From contig NZ_JAHKRM010000009.1 of the NCBI RefSeq assembly GCF_019396345.1, forward strand, positions 186,001 to 250,000: a DNA stretch of 64,000 bases, written 5' to 3'. This DNA is from Nonomuraea guangzhouensis. Lineage in GTDB: Bacteria > Actinomycetota > Actinomycetes > Streptosporangiales > Streptosporangiaceae. Made by a program: the position numbers and the translations under genes. Under the pieces are notes generated by a model, which was given only the letters and a program-made list of their open reading frames with translations, was not told where the DNA came from and did not search any database. Every line of letters begins with the position of its first letter. Positions within the stretch are counted from its first letter, which is position 1. This document shows, piece after piece, positions 43,636-52,413 of the stretch.

Positions 43636-45171
43636 ATGTCTCACCCATCCATCACGACCAGACCCCGCCACTTCGCCTTGGTCTTCGTGTCGCTCATGGT
43701 GGCGATGCTGCTCGGCGCCCTGGATCAGACCATCTTCTCCACGGCGCTGCCGACCATCGTCGGCGAGCTGCACGGCCTGGAGCACATGGCCTGGGTCACC
43801 ACCGCCTACATCCTGGCGGCCACCATCGGCATGCCCGTGTACGGCAAGCTCGGTGACGCGCTGGGCCGCAAGACCGTCTTCATCACCGCCATCGGCCTGT
43901 TCCTGGCCGGCTCGGTGGTCTGCGGCCTGGCGGGCGACATGACCACCCTGATCGCCGGTCGCGCCGTACAGGGACTCGGCGGCGGCGGGCTGATGATCAT
44001 CTCGCAGTCGATCGTCGCCGACCTGGTGCCGCCACGGGAACGCGCCAAGTACATGGCTCCGATGGGCGCCGTCTTCGGCCTCTCCTCGGTCGTCGGGCCG
44101 CTGCTCGGCGGCTGGCTCACCGACTCGCACTCCTGGCGGTGGGCGTTCTGGATCAACCTGCCGCTCGGGCTGCTGGCCATCGCGGTGGCCGCCGTGGCGC
44201 TGCGCCTGCCCCGCCGGGTCGTACGGGTGCGCATCGACTACCTCGGCACCGCGCTGATGGCCGCCGCCGTCACCTGCACCGTGCTGTTCGCCTCGTGGGG
44301 CGGCAACCAGTACGCGTGGTCCGACCCGATCATCATCGGGCTGGCCGGCGGAGCTGTCGCGGCGTGGACGGCGTTCGTCCTGGTGGAGCGGCGGGCCGCC
44401 GAGCCGATCGTGCCGCTGCACCTGTTCCGCAGCCCGATCTTCAACGTGGCCACCCTGCTCGGCATGATCGTGATCGGGGTGGGGATGTTCGCCATCATCG
44501 GCTACATGCCGACCTACCTGCAGATGGTCTACGGCGTCACGGCCACCGAGTCCGGGCTGCTGCTCATCCCCATGGTCGCCGGCATCACGATCACCGCCAT
44601 GTCGTCAGGAGCGCTGATGAGCAGGACGGGCCGCTACAAGATCTTCCCGATCACCGGCACCGTCATCCTCATCGTGGTCGCCGCGCTGATGTCCCAGCTG
44701 ACCGTCGAAACCCCGTTGTGGCAGGTGTGCGTCTACATCGGCCTGGCCGGCGCCGCGGTCGGCCTGATGGTGCAGACCCTCGTACTGGCCGTGCAGAACG
44801 CCTTCCCCGCCCGCGAAGTCGGCACTGTCACCTCGGCGAACAACTTCTTCCGCGAGATCGGCGCCACCCTGGGCACCGCCGCCGTGGGCGCCCTCTTCGC
44901 CGGCCGCCTCACCGACCGGCTGGCCGCGCATGCCGTCAACGGGCTGGGCGACGGCCGCTCCCTCACCCCCGCCCTGGTCCGCGCCCTGCCCGAGAACCTG
45001 CGGCAGATCGTCGTGGCCTCCTACATCGACGCGCTCGTGCCGATCTTCCTGTATCTGGTGCCGGTGTTCGCGGCCGGCCTCGTCCTGGCCCTCGCCCTCA
45101 AAGAGAAGCCCCTGGCCGACAACGACGAATGGCGCGCCCAAGACGGCAAGGTCTCTGCCGGGTCGGTTTGA
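43636..45171 (+). CDS. EmrB/QacA-type drug efflux MFS transporter (14 TM)
   Basis: A 511-residue DHA2-family proton antiporter. Motif C ALDQTIFSTALPTIVGEL in helix 1 and motif A GKLGDALGRKTVFITAIGLF are diagnostic, and the IVADLVPPRERAKYMAPMGA and GPLLGGWLTDSHSWRWAFWI stretches mark the antiporter motif. It is divergent from the flavin oxygenase genes and convergent with the TetR repressor. Four operator copies flank this unit, so it is expected to be induced by the compound it exports. Confidence 0.94.
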   Translation: MSHPSITTRPRHFALVFVSLMVAMLLGALDQTIFSTALPTIVGELHGLEHMAWVTTAYILAATIGMPVYGKLGDALGRKTVFITAIGLFLAGSVVCGLAGDMTTLIAGRAVQGLGGGGLMIISQSIVADLVPPRERAKYMAPMGAVFGLSSVVGPLLGGWLTDSHSWRWAFWINLPLGLLAIAVAAVALRLPRRVVRVRIDYLGTALMAAAVTCTVLFASWGGNQYAWSDPIIIGLAGGAVAAWTAFVLVERRAAEPIVPLHLFRSPIFNVATLLGMIVIGVGMFAIIGYMPTYLQMVYGVTATESGLLLIPMVAGITITAMSSGALMSRTGRYKIFPITGTVILIVVAALMSQLTVETPLWQVCVYIGLAGAAVGLMVQTLVLAVQNAFPAREVGTVTSANNFFREIGATLGTAAVGALFAGRLTDRLAAHAVNGLGDGRSLTPALVRALPENLRQIVVASYIDALVPIFLYLVPVFAAGLVLALALKEKPLADNDEWRAQDGKVSAGSV

Positions 45172-45795
45172 TCAGCCGGAGGAGGCGGGCCGGCGCAGCG
45201 CGGGGATCATGACCGCGTCCAGGAAGTCCAGCGCGTACCCCTGGTCGACCGGGCGCCCCTCCATGACAGGAATGATCACGCTGACGGCGATCAGCAGGTG
45301 GGCGCAGTAGGCCTGGGCTGGGCCGTCGGCGGGGATCTCGCCCCGGTCGGCCGCCCGCCGTAGCACCCGGCCCAGGGCCTCCTGCGCCGGTACGGCCAGT
45401 TGCTCACGCATCGTCTGCGCCAGCTGAGGATCGCCCAGCGCCGCATGCGACAGCCCGGCCATCAGCTCGTGCTCGGCGGGGGCGTCCGAGGTCACCCGGA
45501 TGGTGATCTCCCGCAGGTCGCCGCGCAGGCTGCCGGTGTCAACGTCCAGCACGTCAGGAGGCGGCTGGTGATGCTTGAGCGCCGCGAGGACCAGCCCCGG
45601 CTTGCCGCCCCACTGCCGGTAGAGCGTGGCCGTGCTGGAGCGGGAACGTGCGGCGACGGCGGGCATGGTGAGAGCCTCGTAGCCGACCTCGCGCAGCAGC
45701 TCGACGACCGCGCCGTACAGCTCGGCCTCCCGCTCGGCGCTCAGGCGGGTACGGCGGACGTCGCCGGCTTTCTCCGTGGTGGGCATCGGCTCCAT
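45172..45795 (-). CDS. TetR-family repressor of the oxygenase-efflux cluster
   Basis: A 207-residue TetR regulator. The N-terminal HTH is LSAEREAELYGAVVELLREV, then LTMPAVAARSRSSTATLYRQW; the C-terminus is a ligand-binding helical bundle typical of TetR_C_11 (LTGLSHAALGDPQLAQTM-like text). Its stop abuts that of the pump gene. CGAAAC-N6-GTTTCG sites occur before its own start and before the oxygenase, pump and flavin reductase genes. ATG at 45795 or 45786 can start it. Ligand: probably an aromatic substrate or product of the oxygenases. Confidence 0.9.
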   Translation of the reverse strand: MEPMPTTEKAGDVRRTRLSAEREAELYGAVVELLREVGYEALTMPAVAARSRSSTATLYRQWGGKPGLVLAALKHHQPPPDVLDVDTGSLRGDLREITIRVTSDAPAEHELMAGLSHAALGDPQLAQTMREQLAVPAQEALGRVLRRAADRGEIPADGPAQAYCAHLLIAVSVIIPVMEGRPVDQGYALDFLDAVMIPALRRPASSG

Positions 45796-45811
45796 CCGCA
45801 GCGTCAGAAAC

Positions 45812-45829
45812 AGAAACGAAGGCGTTTCG
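45812..45829. promoter_or_regulatory. TetR operator copy 3
   Basis: AGAAAC-GAAGGC-GTTTCG, one mismatch, 17 bases before the TetR start; autoregulation expected. Confidence 0.62.
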
Positions 45830-45879
45830 ATCCTAGGCCGGTTCGCGGTCAAGCTCAAAGCAACGCGACGGCCTTCTAT

Positions 45880-45897
45880 CGAAACGATTGCGTTTCG
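45880..45897. promoter_or_regulatory. TetR operator copy 4
   Basis: The best copy: CGAAAC-GATTGC-GTTTCG within a longer palindrome with AT and TA ends (45878-45899), between the divergent TetR and flavin reductase genes. Confidence 0.75.
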
Positions 45898-45916
45898 ATG
45901 GCAGTCATCCTACTAT

Positions 45917-45934
45917 CGAAACGACATCATTTCG
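45917..45934. promoter_or_regulatory. TetR operator copy 5
   Basis: CGAAAC-GACATC-ATTTCG, one mismatch, 19 bases before the flavin reductase start. Confidence 0.65.
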
Positions 45935-45952
45935 ATCCGAGGTGGTCCACGC

Positions 45953-46432
45953 ATGATGGATTCCACGCTGCTCAGGCGGGCATTCGCCAGCTTCCCAAGC
46001 GGAGTGACGGCGGTCTGCGCACTCGTCGAGAAGGAACCGCTCGGCATGGTCTGCAGCACCTTCACCTCCGTCTCCCTCGATCCGCCCCTGGTCTCGATCT
46101 GCGTACAAGCCTCCTCGATCACCTGGCCGAGACTGCGCCCGCGGCCGCGACTGGGCCTCAGCGTGCTGGCCGAAGACCAGGACCGCGCCTGCCGCCAACT
46201 GTCCAGCAAGAGCGGGGACCGCTTCGCCGGCCTCCCCTGGGAGAACGGCGCGCAGGGCGGGGTGTTCCTGCATGGCGCCGTCGCCTGGTTCGCATGCTCG
46301 CTCCACGCGGAGGTGCCGGCAGGTGACCACGCCATCGCGCTGCTGGAGATCCACGACCTGCGGACCATGACGAGCGGCGCACCGCTGATCTTCCACGGCA
46401 GCCGTTTCCGTCGGCTGGAAGCGACCGGTTGA
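45953..46432 (+). CDS. Flavin reductase, likely partner of the group D oxygenase
   Basis: A 159-residue flavin_Reduct-domain protein. FASFPSGVTAVCALVEKEPL then STFTSVSLDPPLVSICVQAS and GLSVLAEDQDRACRQLSSKS are the flavin-binding segments of HpaC/HsaB-type reductases, and the conserved GDHAIALLEI (usual GDH) is near the C-terminus. GAGGTGG precedes the ATG at 45953. Two operator copies in its promoter tie it to the oxygenase gene 2.4 kb away. It should supply reduced flavin by diffusion. Confidence 0.9.
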   Translation: MMDSTLLRRAFASFPSGVTAVCALVEKEPLGMVCSTFTSVSLDPPLVSICVQASSITWPRLRPRPRLGLSVLAEDQDRACRQLSSKSGDRFAGLPWENGAQGGVFLHGAVAWFACSLHAEVPAGDHAIALLEIHDLRTMTSGAPLIFHGSRFRRLEATG

Positions 46433-46565
46433 CCTACCGGCGGCCGGTGTTCGTCACCCACGGCCGCCCGGGGCCGGGCAAGGTCGTCAGCCCCCGCGAC
46501 GTGTGCCCGGGCACCGGCCTGGCTCGTCTCTCCTACGCCGCTACTTCAAGCCGTTCCCCCTGGCG

Positions 46566-47843
46566 TCAGCGACCGCTGAGCCGCGTTCCTTGATCCTTCT
46601 CGGTGGCGACGGCGGAGGCGGACAGCAGCGTCGCGGCGGCGAGGCTGCCCCAGAGGGCGGCCGGGCCGTGGGAGGCGAGAGCGGTGATGACCGCCGGGGA
46701 GACGGCGAGGCCGAAGCCCGTGGAGAGCTGGAAGCGGGCGAGGGCGCGTCCCAGGAGATGGGCCGGGGCGAGGGCGGTGACGAGTGCGGTGGCGCTGCCG
46801 GCATAGATGATCTCGCCGATGGTGCAGACCACGGACACCGTGGCGACCGCCGGGGCACTCCAGCCGGGTCCCAGTGAGGTGGCCGCGAGGAAGCCGAGGT
46901 AGGACGCGGCGAGTACCACGCCGGCGAGAGCCAGCACGGTCCGCCGGGAGAAGCGGGACATCAGGACGGTGACCGGAACCTGCAGGGTGACCACCAGCAC
47001 AGTGTTGGCCACGAAGATGGCTGCCGACCACACCGGGGATGCGTGCAACTGTGTCACCAGGACCAGGGGGATCGCGATTTCGGGGACGTTGAGGCAGAAG
47101 ACGTAGACCACGTTGGCGGCCAGCAGCGCGCGCATCCGAGGCGCGGGCCCGCCGGCCCTGTCCGTGGCCGAAGTAGCGGCCGAAGTAGCGGCCGAAGTAG
47201 CGGCCGAAGTAGCGGCCGAAGTAGCGGCTGGAGCAGTGGCTGGATGCGCGTGCAGGTGGACCGACCATGCCAAGGCCGCCGCGGCGAGATAGGCGAGCCC
47301 GGTGACGGCCGCCAGCGCCTGCAATGCGGTGGTGCCGCCCGCCAGGCATGCGGTGGCGAGGAGGGCGCCGACGCCCAGCCCGGCGTTGCGCAGGGCGCGG
47401 CCCGCCGCCAGAGCGGCGTCGCGTTCGCGGCCGTGGGCGACCGTGGCCACGAGGGCGGCGTGGGCGGCCGGCCATGCCTGGTTGCCGATGCCGAGGAAGA
47501 GTGCCGCCGTCGCGAACAGCCAGACGTGCCCTGCCGGGGTGGCCAGCAGCAACGCCACGCCCAGCACCCGTACCAGCATCGACGCTGCCACGACCGTGCT
47601 GCGTGCGCCCCGGTCCAGCCATCGGCCGACAGCGGGCATGCACGCCAGACCCACGACGATGCCGGCCGTCATGGCGATGCCGGTGGCCGACGCGGACAGC
47701 CTCAGCACCGTCACCCCGTAGAGCAGCAGAAAGGGCCGCAGCAAGCCGGTGCCGAGCGCGTCCACGACCAGGGCGACGGCATAGCGGGGGCCTCCGGAGG
47801 CACGGACGAGGGCACGCGGCTGGATCTTGGTGGTGGTTGCCAT
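46566..47843 (-). CDS. MFS transporter with an internal 12-bp tandem-repeat loop
   Basis: A 425-residue, 12-helix MFS protein. The N-half has MPAVGRWLDRGARSTVVAAS (motif A region); the middle loop contains an Ala-Thr-Ser-Ala repeat (ATSAATSAATSAATSAATSA), encoded by five tandem copies of a 12-bp unit. Conserved text GIGNQAWPAAHAALVATVAH and FSRRTVLALAGVVLAASYL supports the family. It is divergent from the ArsR-type regulator gene, which probably represses it. The substrate is unknown; drug efflux is likely. Confidence 0.9.
   Translation of the reverse strand: MATTTKIQPRALVRASGGPRYAVALVVDALGTGLLRPFLLLYGVTVLRLSASATGIAMTAGIVVGLACMPAVGRWLDRGARSTVVAASMLVRVLGVALLLATPAGHVWLFATAALFLGIGNQAWPAAHAALVATVAHGRERDAALAAGRALRNAGLGVGALLATACLAGGTTALQALAAVTGLAYLAAAALAWSVHLHAHPATAPAATSAATSAATSAATSAATSATDRAGGPAPRMRALLAANVVYVFCLNVPEIAIPLVLVTQLHASPVWSAAIFVANTVLVVTLQVPVTVLMSRFSRRTVLALAGVVLAASYLGFLAATSLGPGWSAPAVATVSVVCTIGEIIYAGSATALVTALAPAHLLGRALARFQLSTGFGLAVSPAVITALASHGPAALWGSLAAATLLSASAVATEKDQGTRLSGR
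47166..47225. repeat. Five tandem copies of GGCCGAAGTAGC
   Basis: Perfect 12-bp units that keep the reading frame of the MFS gene (ATSA on the minus strand), followed by one decayed unit. Copy number can change without frameshift, lengthening or shortening the central cytoplasmic loop. Confidence 0.9.
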
Positions 47844-47884
47844 GGCGTCAACGATGCGTTCGGCCGCCGGGCCGACCGCGTCGG

Positions 47885-47901
47885 TTGACGGACACCGTCA
47901 A
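47885..47901. promoter_or_regulatory. Palindromic operator between MFS and ArsR-type regulator
   Basis: TTGACGG-ACA-CCGTCAA, a perfect 17-bp palindrome between the divergent genes, 41 bases from each start. Confidence 0.68.
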
Positions 47902-47942
47902 TCGACGCGGTCGTCGGCCATCCGACCAGCGATGATGAGGGG

Positions 47943-49028
47943 GTGACGTTGAGGATCGACATCGGCGGCCTGCCGTCCGGGCGACTGCGGTTCGCTGCCT
48001 CCCCGCTGGCCGAGCTGACCGCGATGCTGCACGTGCTGGCCGAACCCGGGCATCACCCGCAGCTCGCCGGCTGGGCCGGGGACGTCTGGGCCGGGCTGCG
48101 GCCGGAGCTGGCCGAGCGGCTCAGGGAGGCGGAGTTCCTCTGGCGTTCCTCACGAGCCGACTTCCTGGTCCCCTCCCGTCCCCGGCCGACCCTCGCCGAG
48201 GAGCTGGACGATGTGGACCGGATCGACGATGAAACCTATGTGTCCGCCGCGCTCATCACCACGTGCGGCAGCAACCGGGTCCACTTCGCCGCGCCATCGC
48301 CGCTCGCCGACGCGACGGCGCGCGAGCGGGCCCTGGACCTGGCCCAGGCCCGCGGCGCGCTCCAAGAGTCCTTCGCGGAACGGCTGCTCGCGGACCCGGC
48401 CGCCGTACGGGCGCGGGTGCGTCACACCCTCGAACAGTGCGCCGAAGCCTTCTTCGACGCCGCCTGGACGGACGTCGCCGTGCAACTCGCCACCGACCTG
48501 CGCCTGAAGAACGACCTGCTGAAGCGCCAGGGCATCGGGGCGGCACTCGCGTCGGTCTCCAGCGCCGTGACCCTGGCGCCGGACGGCAACCGCATCATCG
48601 TGGACAAACTGCAGGACAATGCGACCACCGCCCACGGCACCGGGGTCACCTTCCTGCCCAGCGTCTTCGGTCGCCCGCACCTGGTGGTGGTCCACGCGCC
48701 CGGGTGGCAGCCGGTGGTGCAGTACCCCGTGGCCGAGGCGAGTCCATCGGAGCCGGTATCGCTGGAAACGGTCACGCTACGGCTGGAGGCACTCGCGCAT
48801 CCGGTACGGCTGCGGCTGCTGCGCACCCTGGCCCGCGGCTCGCACACCACCGGTGAGCTGGCCCACGCCTGGGAACTTTCGCCCCCGGAGGTCTCCCGCC
48901 ACCTCGCTGTCCTGCGCCGCGCGGGCCTGCTCACGACCCGGCGGCAGGGGCGTTACGTCCGTTACACCCTCAATCTGCCGGATCTGACGGCGCTGGGGGC
49001 CGACCTGCTGGCGGCCGTACTGCGCTGA
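47943..49028 (+). CDS. DUF5937/ArsR-type regulator
   Basis: A 361-residue regulator. The N-terminal 270 residues match the DUF5937 sort of actinobacterial sensory domain (LRFAASPLAELTAMLHVLAE; DLRLKNDLLKRQGIGAALAS). The C-terminus is a winged ArsR helix-turn-helix, LEALAHPVRLRLLRTLARGS then LSPPEVSRHLAVLRRAGLLT and TRRQGRYVRYTL. No Cys cluster for metals is present, so it is not a metal sensor. The GTG at 47943 lies after a GATGAGGGG stretch. It is divergent from the MFS gene with a palindrome between, so it probably controls that exporter and itself. Confidence 0.88.
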   Translation: MTLRIDIGGLPSGRLRFAASPLAELTAMLHVLAEPGHHPQLAGWAGDVWAGLRPELAERLREAEFLWRSSRADFLVPSRPRPTLAEELDDVDRIDDETYVSAALITTCGSNRVHFAAPSPLADATARERALDLAQARGALQESFAERLLADPAAVRARVRHTLEQCAEAFFDAAWTDVAVQLATDLRLKNDLLKRQGIGAALASVSSAVTLAPDGNRIIVDKLQDNATTAHGTGVTFLPSVFGRPHLVVVHAPGWQPVVQYPVAEASPSEPVSLETVTLRLEALAHPVRLRLLRTLARGSHTTGELAHAWELSPPEVSRHLAVLRRAGLLTTRRQGRYVRYTLNLPDLTALGADLLAAVLR

Positions 49029-49225
49029 GTAGCTCCCGTCTGCCAGAACGCGGGCATCCGCCGCCTTCGCCGCATCGATCGCGTCTTTGTCGCGAAGCGG
49101 ACGCAGATCGCCGGGCAAGTCGGGAAGCTGGAAGGAGTAGCGGCCGAGTCACGACGCGTCAGACGCCCGGCCGGCCCAAGGGCCTGCGCCACACATCAAC
49201 TCCGGCAGGGAGAGGCACCGAACAC

Positions 49226-50083
49226 ATGAAGGACACCGAGATCCCACGGGCGGTGGCCGCGGCCGTCGACACGGCCGCCGACTACGGTCTGGGCGCCGAC
49301 GACGCCGCTGTGCTGCACAACTCGAACCGGATCGCCGTCCGGCTGCGGCCCAGCGGCGTGCTCGCCCGGGTCGCGCCCCTGGCGCACCGCCTCGACTTCG
49401 AGGTTGAGATCGCCCGGCACCTCGCCGGGACCGGCAGCCCGGTGGCGGGTCTCGATCCGAGGGCCGAGCCCCGCGTCCATGTCCGCGACGGCTTCGCCGT
49501 CACCCTCTGGACCTACTACGAACCCACCGCCGCACCCGAGAACCACCCGCCCGCCCCCTACGCCGACGCCCTGGCCCGGCTGCACGCCGGCCTGCGCCGC
49601 ATCAACCTCGCCGCGCCGCACTTCACCGACCGCGTCGCCGACGCCCTCCGGGTGGTCGAGGACCCCGCCGTCAGCCCGGACCTCGGCGCCGCGGAACGCG
49701 CCCTGCTGACTGACACCCTCCACGGAATCAGCCGCGCGATCCTTGACCGCGGCACGCGGCAACAGCTCCTGCACGGCGAACCGCACCCCGGCAACCTGCT
49801 CGCCACCGCGGACGGACCGCTCTTCATCGACCTGGAGACCGCCTGCCGCGGACCCGTCGAGTTCGACCTCGCGCATGCTCCGGAGGACGTCGCCGCGCAC
49901 TACCCGGGCGCCGACCCCTGGCTGCTCGCCGACTGCCGGATCCTCAGCCTCGCCCTCGTGGTCTCCTGGCGTTGGGACCGCGACGACCAACTCCCCGACG
50001 GGCGCGGAAGGGGCCGGGAGTGGCTCGCCCAGATGCAGGCCGCCCTCGACCGCCGGGAGCGCGCCGCCAGTGGCGGCCGCTGA
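49226..50083 (+). CDS. Aminoglycoside-phosphotransferase-like kinase
   Basis: A 285-residue protein with the APH fold. HGEPHPGNLLATADGPLFID replaces the usual HGDLHPGN: the catalytic-loop Asp is Glu, while the metal-binding Asp in FIDLETA is kept. An early GLGADDAAVLHNSNRIAVRL and VLARVAPLAHRLDFEVEIAR supply the nucleotide-binding strand and helix. Related actinomycete proteins show HGSPHDGN or HGEPHPGN variants, so the subfamily may be weakly active or act on other substrates. AGAGG precedes the ATG. Confidence 0.85.
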   Translation: MKDTEIPRAVAAAVDTAADYGLGADDAAVLHNSNRIAVRLRPSGVLARVAPLAHRLDFEVEIARHLAGTGSPVAGLDPRAEPRVHVRDGFAVTLWTYYEPTAAPENHPPAPYADALARLHAGLRRINLAAPHFTDRVADALRVVEDPAVSPDLGAAERALLTDTLHGISRAILDRGTRQQLLHGEPHPGNLLATADGPLFIDLETACRGPVEFDLAHAPEDVAAHYPGADPWLLADCRILSLALVVSWRWDRDDQLPDGRGRGREWLAQMQAALDRRERAASGGR

Positions 50084-50628
50084 GCGACGCCCAGGGCGCC
50101 GGCAGCGTCACCGGGCCGGCCGGTACGAACTCGCGCCTGGCCGCGATGTCGTACAGCAGCGTCATGTTCGCTGCGGTCGGGCCGGCGTCAGGTGGTGCGC
50201 CTCCGTCGCCGGCCAAGAAAGCCGGCATTCGCCCACTACATTCACCTCAGGGCGGCTCCGCCGTCGTTGACGGGCGGCGCAGGAGGGGCCTGGCTCATCG
50301 CGCGACTGCTGTCTCGCGAGGAGTGCGGCAAGGCGCTGGGACGCTGACCGGGGAGATCCCGCTGATCTGGCGGGCCCACTTGAGGGGAAGATCAGCAGAA
50401 CGGCGACGTTGACGTGCCGTGCCATGTCCAGCCGCGCCTGCGGCCGGCCGAAGCGTTTGACGACTCGCGCGGAGTGCTTGGACAGCGCGATCAGGTCGGC
50501 GGCAGCGCGTGGAGTGTGGCCTGCGCGGCCTGGTAGGCGCCTCCATCGCCCGCCCGTCCGCACCTCTCAGATGACGAACGGACGGTCCCGGATGTTCCAG
50601 CCGGACGGTCACCGGGGCACGGGGCGTC
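50084..50628. other. No gene recognised
   Basis: A minus-strand frame near 50060-50160 reads MTLLYDIAARREFVPAGPVT and stops inside the phosphotransferase 3' end; another near 50420-50500 reads IALSKHSARVVKRFGRPQAR. Both look like pieces of decayed genes, but I cannot identify them. Confidence 0.35.
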
Positions 50629-50982
50629 TCAGCCCGTCGTCAGCACCAGCACCGCCTTCTTCTTGGACACCGACAGGGCGTAGATGAGAATGCCGTTCAT
50701 CGTGCTCGATCCACCTTCGTCGAAGTACCCCGAGCCTCGCACGCCCGGCCCGCTGTCCTTCACGTAGACGCGGCCGGCCTTGAAGGAGAGGGTCAGCCTG
50801 GTGATGCCGAAGCTGGGGTCGACCGGGAACGAGACCTTCTTGGTGATGGTGATCTTGCAGTTGCCGTCGTAGCAGGCACGCAGGTTGGGCTTGGCGGCGG
50901 CGAAGGCGGCGGGAGCGACGGCGGGGACGAGAGCGAGGGACGCGGCCACCGCCAGGGCGGCGGTCCTGATCGTGGCGGACAT
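50629..50982 (-). CDS. Small secreted protein of unknown function
   Basis: A 117-residue protein with a clear Sec signal peptide (TIRTAALAVAASLALVPAVA, cleavage after AFAA). The mature 85 residues are beta-rich, with a Cys pair CYDGNC likely in a disulfide, and basic (KITITKKVSF, KKKAVLVL). AAGGAGG lies six bases before the ATG, giving a strong start. No family is recognised; it resembles small actinomycete exported proteins. It stands alone. Confidence 0.82.
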   Translation of the reverse strand: MSATIRTAALAVAASLALVPAVAPAAFAAAKPNLRACYDGNCKITITKKVSFPVDPSFGITRLTLSFKAGRVYVKDSGPGVRGSGYFDEGGSSTMNGILIYALSVSKKKAVLVLTTG

Positions 50983-51214
50983 GATCCTCCTTGAGTTCCG
51001 CTTGCGGATGGGACGAAACGTCCTGAGCGCGCCCAGTATGCGCCCATTCCTCGGGGACCGGTCCCGGAGCGGTGGTCGATGATGAAGCGGGCCTCGCCGG
51101 GCTCGACGCCGCAGCGCTCAAGCGCCCGCGCCCGCGCGCCGGTGATGTCGGCGAGCTTGATCAGGTCGCGCTCGGCCGGTGCCGGGTTGGGGGCGTGTGC
51201 CCCGGGCCGCGACC

Positions 51215-52369
51215 TCACCTGGGCAGGCGGGCCTCGATCGCGTCGGCGGCGCGGAGTGCGCCGCCCGCCGCGCGCACGTCGTCCTGCATGGCGCGTAGCC
51301 GCTGCCGGGTGGCGGGCTCGTCGAGCAGGTCGCGTACGGCTTCGCGCAGGCGTTCGGCGGTGGCGTCGGCGGGAGCGAGGGTCGAGCCGAGGCCGAGGGC
51401 GGCGACGCGTTCGGCGGTGGTCTGCTGTTCGGGGGTGTGGGGGATGGCCACCATCGGCACGGCCGCTGCCAGGGCCTCCATCGTGGAGTTCATGCCGGTG
51501 TGGGTGACGAAGGCGTCGGCGTGGGCGAGTACGGCGGGCTGTGGGAGGTGCTGGTGGGCCTCGATGTTCGCGGGCAGTGGCCCGAGATCGGCGGGGCTGA
51601 TGCCGCGGCCCACGGACATCACGACGTGGTAGGGCTCGTCGGCGAACGCCTGGACGCAGGTGTGGAAGAAGTCCGGGCGGCTGATGATCGTGCCCAGCGA
51701 GACCAGGACCAGCGGACGTCCCGGGGGCGTCCAGTCCTGCGCGGCGGGCAGCCGGGTGGGGCCGACGAACGCGTAGCGGTCATCGAAGGTCTCGTTGTGC
51801 ACGTGGAAGGACTTGGGCTGGTAGACGAGGTTGAACTCGGCGGGCTTGTAGAAATCATGCAGCTGGAGCGGGGGGACGCCGTGCCGGCCGAGAATGGCGG
51901 CGAACAGGGTGTCGAACTCGGCCTTGACGGGGCTGGCGGCGAACATGCCGACGATGAACTTCCCGAAGTCGTAGCCCTCGCTGGCGGCGTGGGCGGACCA
52001 GGACTGGATCCTGGGGAGACGCCACTTGGCGGCGAGCATCGGGCCGGCCCAGGCGAGCCAGTCGTTGACGATCAGATCCGGCCGGTCGTCGGCGTATCCG
52101 GTCTCGATCTGCGGCAGAACGTACTCCAGTTGCCGCAGCACGGCGAGGGTGGCGCGTGCGGCGGCGTCCATGCCGTCGATCACGATGGACTCGGCGGGGC
52201 GGGGCTCATAGGAGATGATCTCGGCTCCGGTCGGGCCGATGCGTTCGGCCATCGACTCATCGGCGGGAAAGGTGACGCGGTGACCGCGCTCGACCAGTTC
52301 CCGGGCGATCGGCAGGAGGGGGTTGAGGTGACCGGACTCGGCGAGGCTCATGAAGGCGAGGTGGGCCAT
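51215..52369 (-). CDS. MGT-family glycosyltransferase (macrolide-type)
   Basis: A GT-B glycosyltransferase of 384 residues in the GT1 MGT group, which moves glucose from UDP-glucose to macrolides or other natural products. N-terminal HLAFMSLAESGHLNPLLPIA holds the acceptor-side His region; the donor site is THTGMNSTMEALAAAVPMVA followed by IPHTPEQQTTAERVAALGLG (the HxGxxxxxE...PQ pattern with PHTPEQ). GGAG lies before ATG 52369. It is 44 bases behind the 14-TM transporter gene, and together they form a glycosylate-and-export resistance or detoxification pair. Confidence 0.92.
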   Translation of the reverse strand: MAHLAFMSLAESGHLNPLLPIARELVERGHRVTFPADESMAERIGPTGAEIISYEPRPAESIVIDGMDAAARATLAVLRQLEYVLPQIETGYADDRPDLIVNDWLAWAGPMLAAKWRLPRIQSWSAHAASEGYDFGKFIVGMFAASPVKAEFDTLFAAILGRHGVPPLQLHDFYKPAEFNLVYQPKSFHVHNETFDDRYAFVGPTRLPAAQDWTPPGRPLVLVSLGTIISRPDFFHTCVQAFADEPYHVVMSVGRGISPADLGPLPANIEAHQHLPQPAVLAHADAFVTHTGMNSTMEALAAAVPMVAIPHTPEQQTTAERVAALGLGSTLAPADATAERLREAVRDLLDEPATRQRLRAMQDDVRAAGGALRAADAIEARLPR

Positions 52370-52413
52370 GACGGATCTCCTTGATGTGGAGGGGCAGTGT
52401 CGGGGGGTGGGGG

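Noticed and set aside
50162..50563. Minus-strand ORF with IALSKHSARVVKRFGRPQAR considered as a transposase piece.
   Set aside because: No recognisable transposase motif and no codon-bias support.
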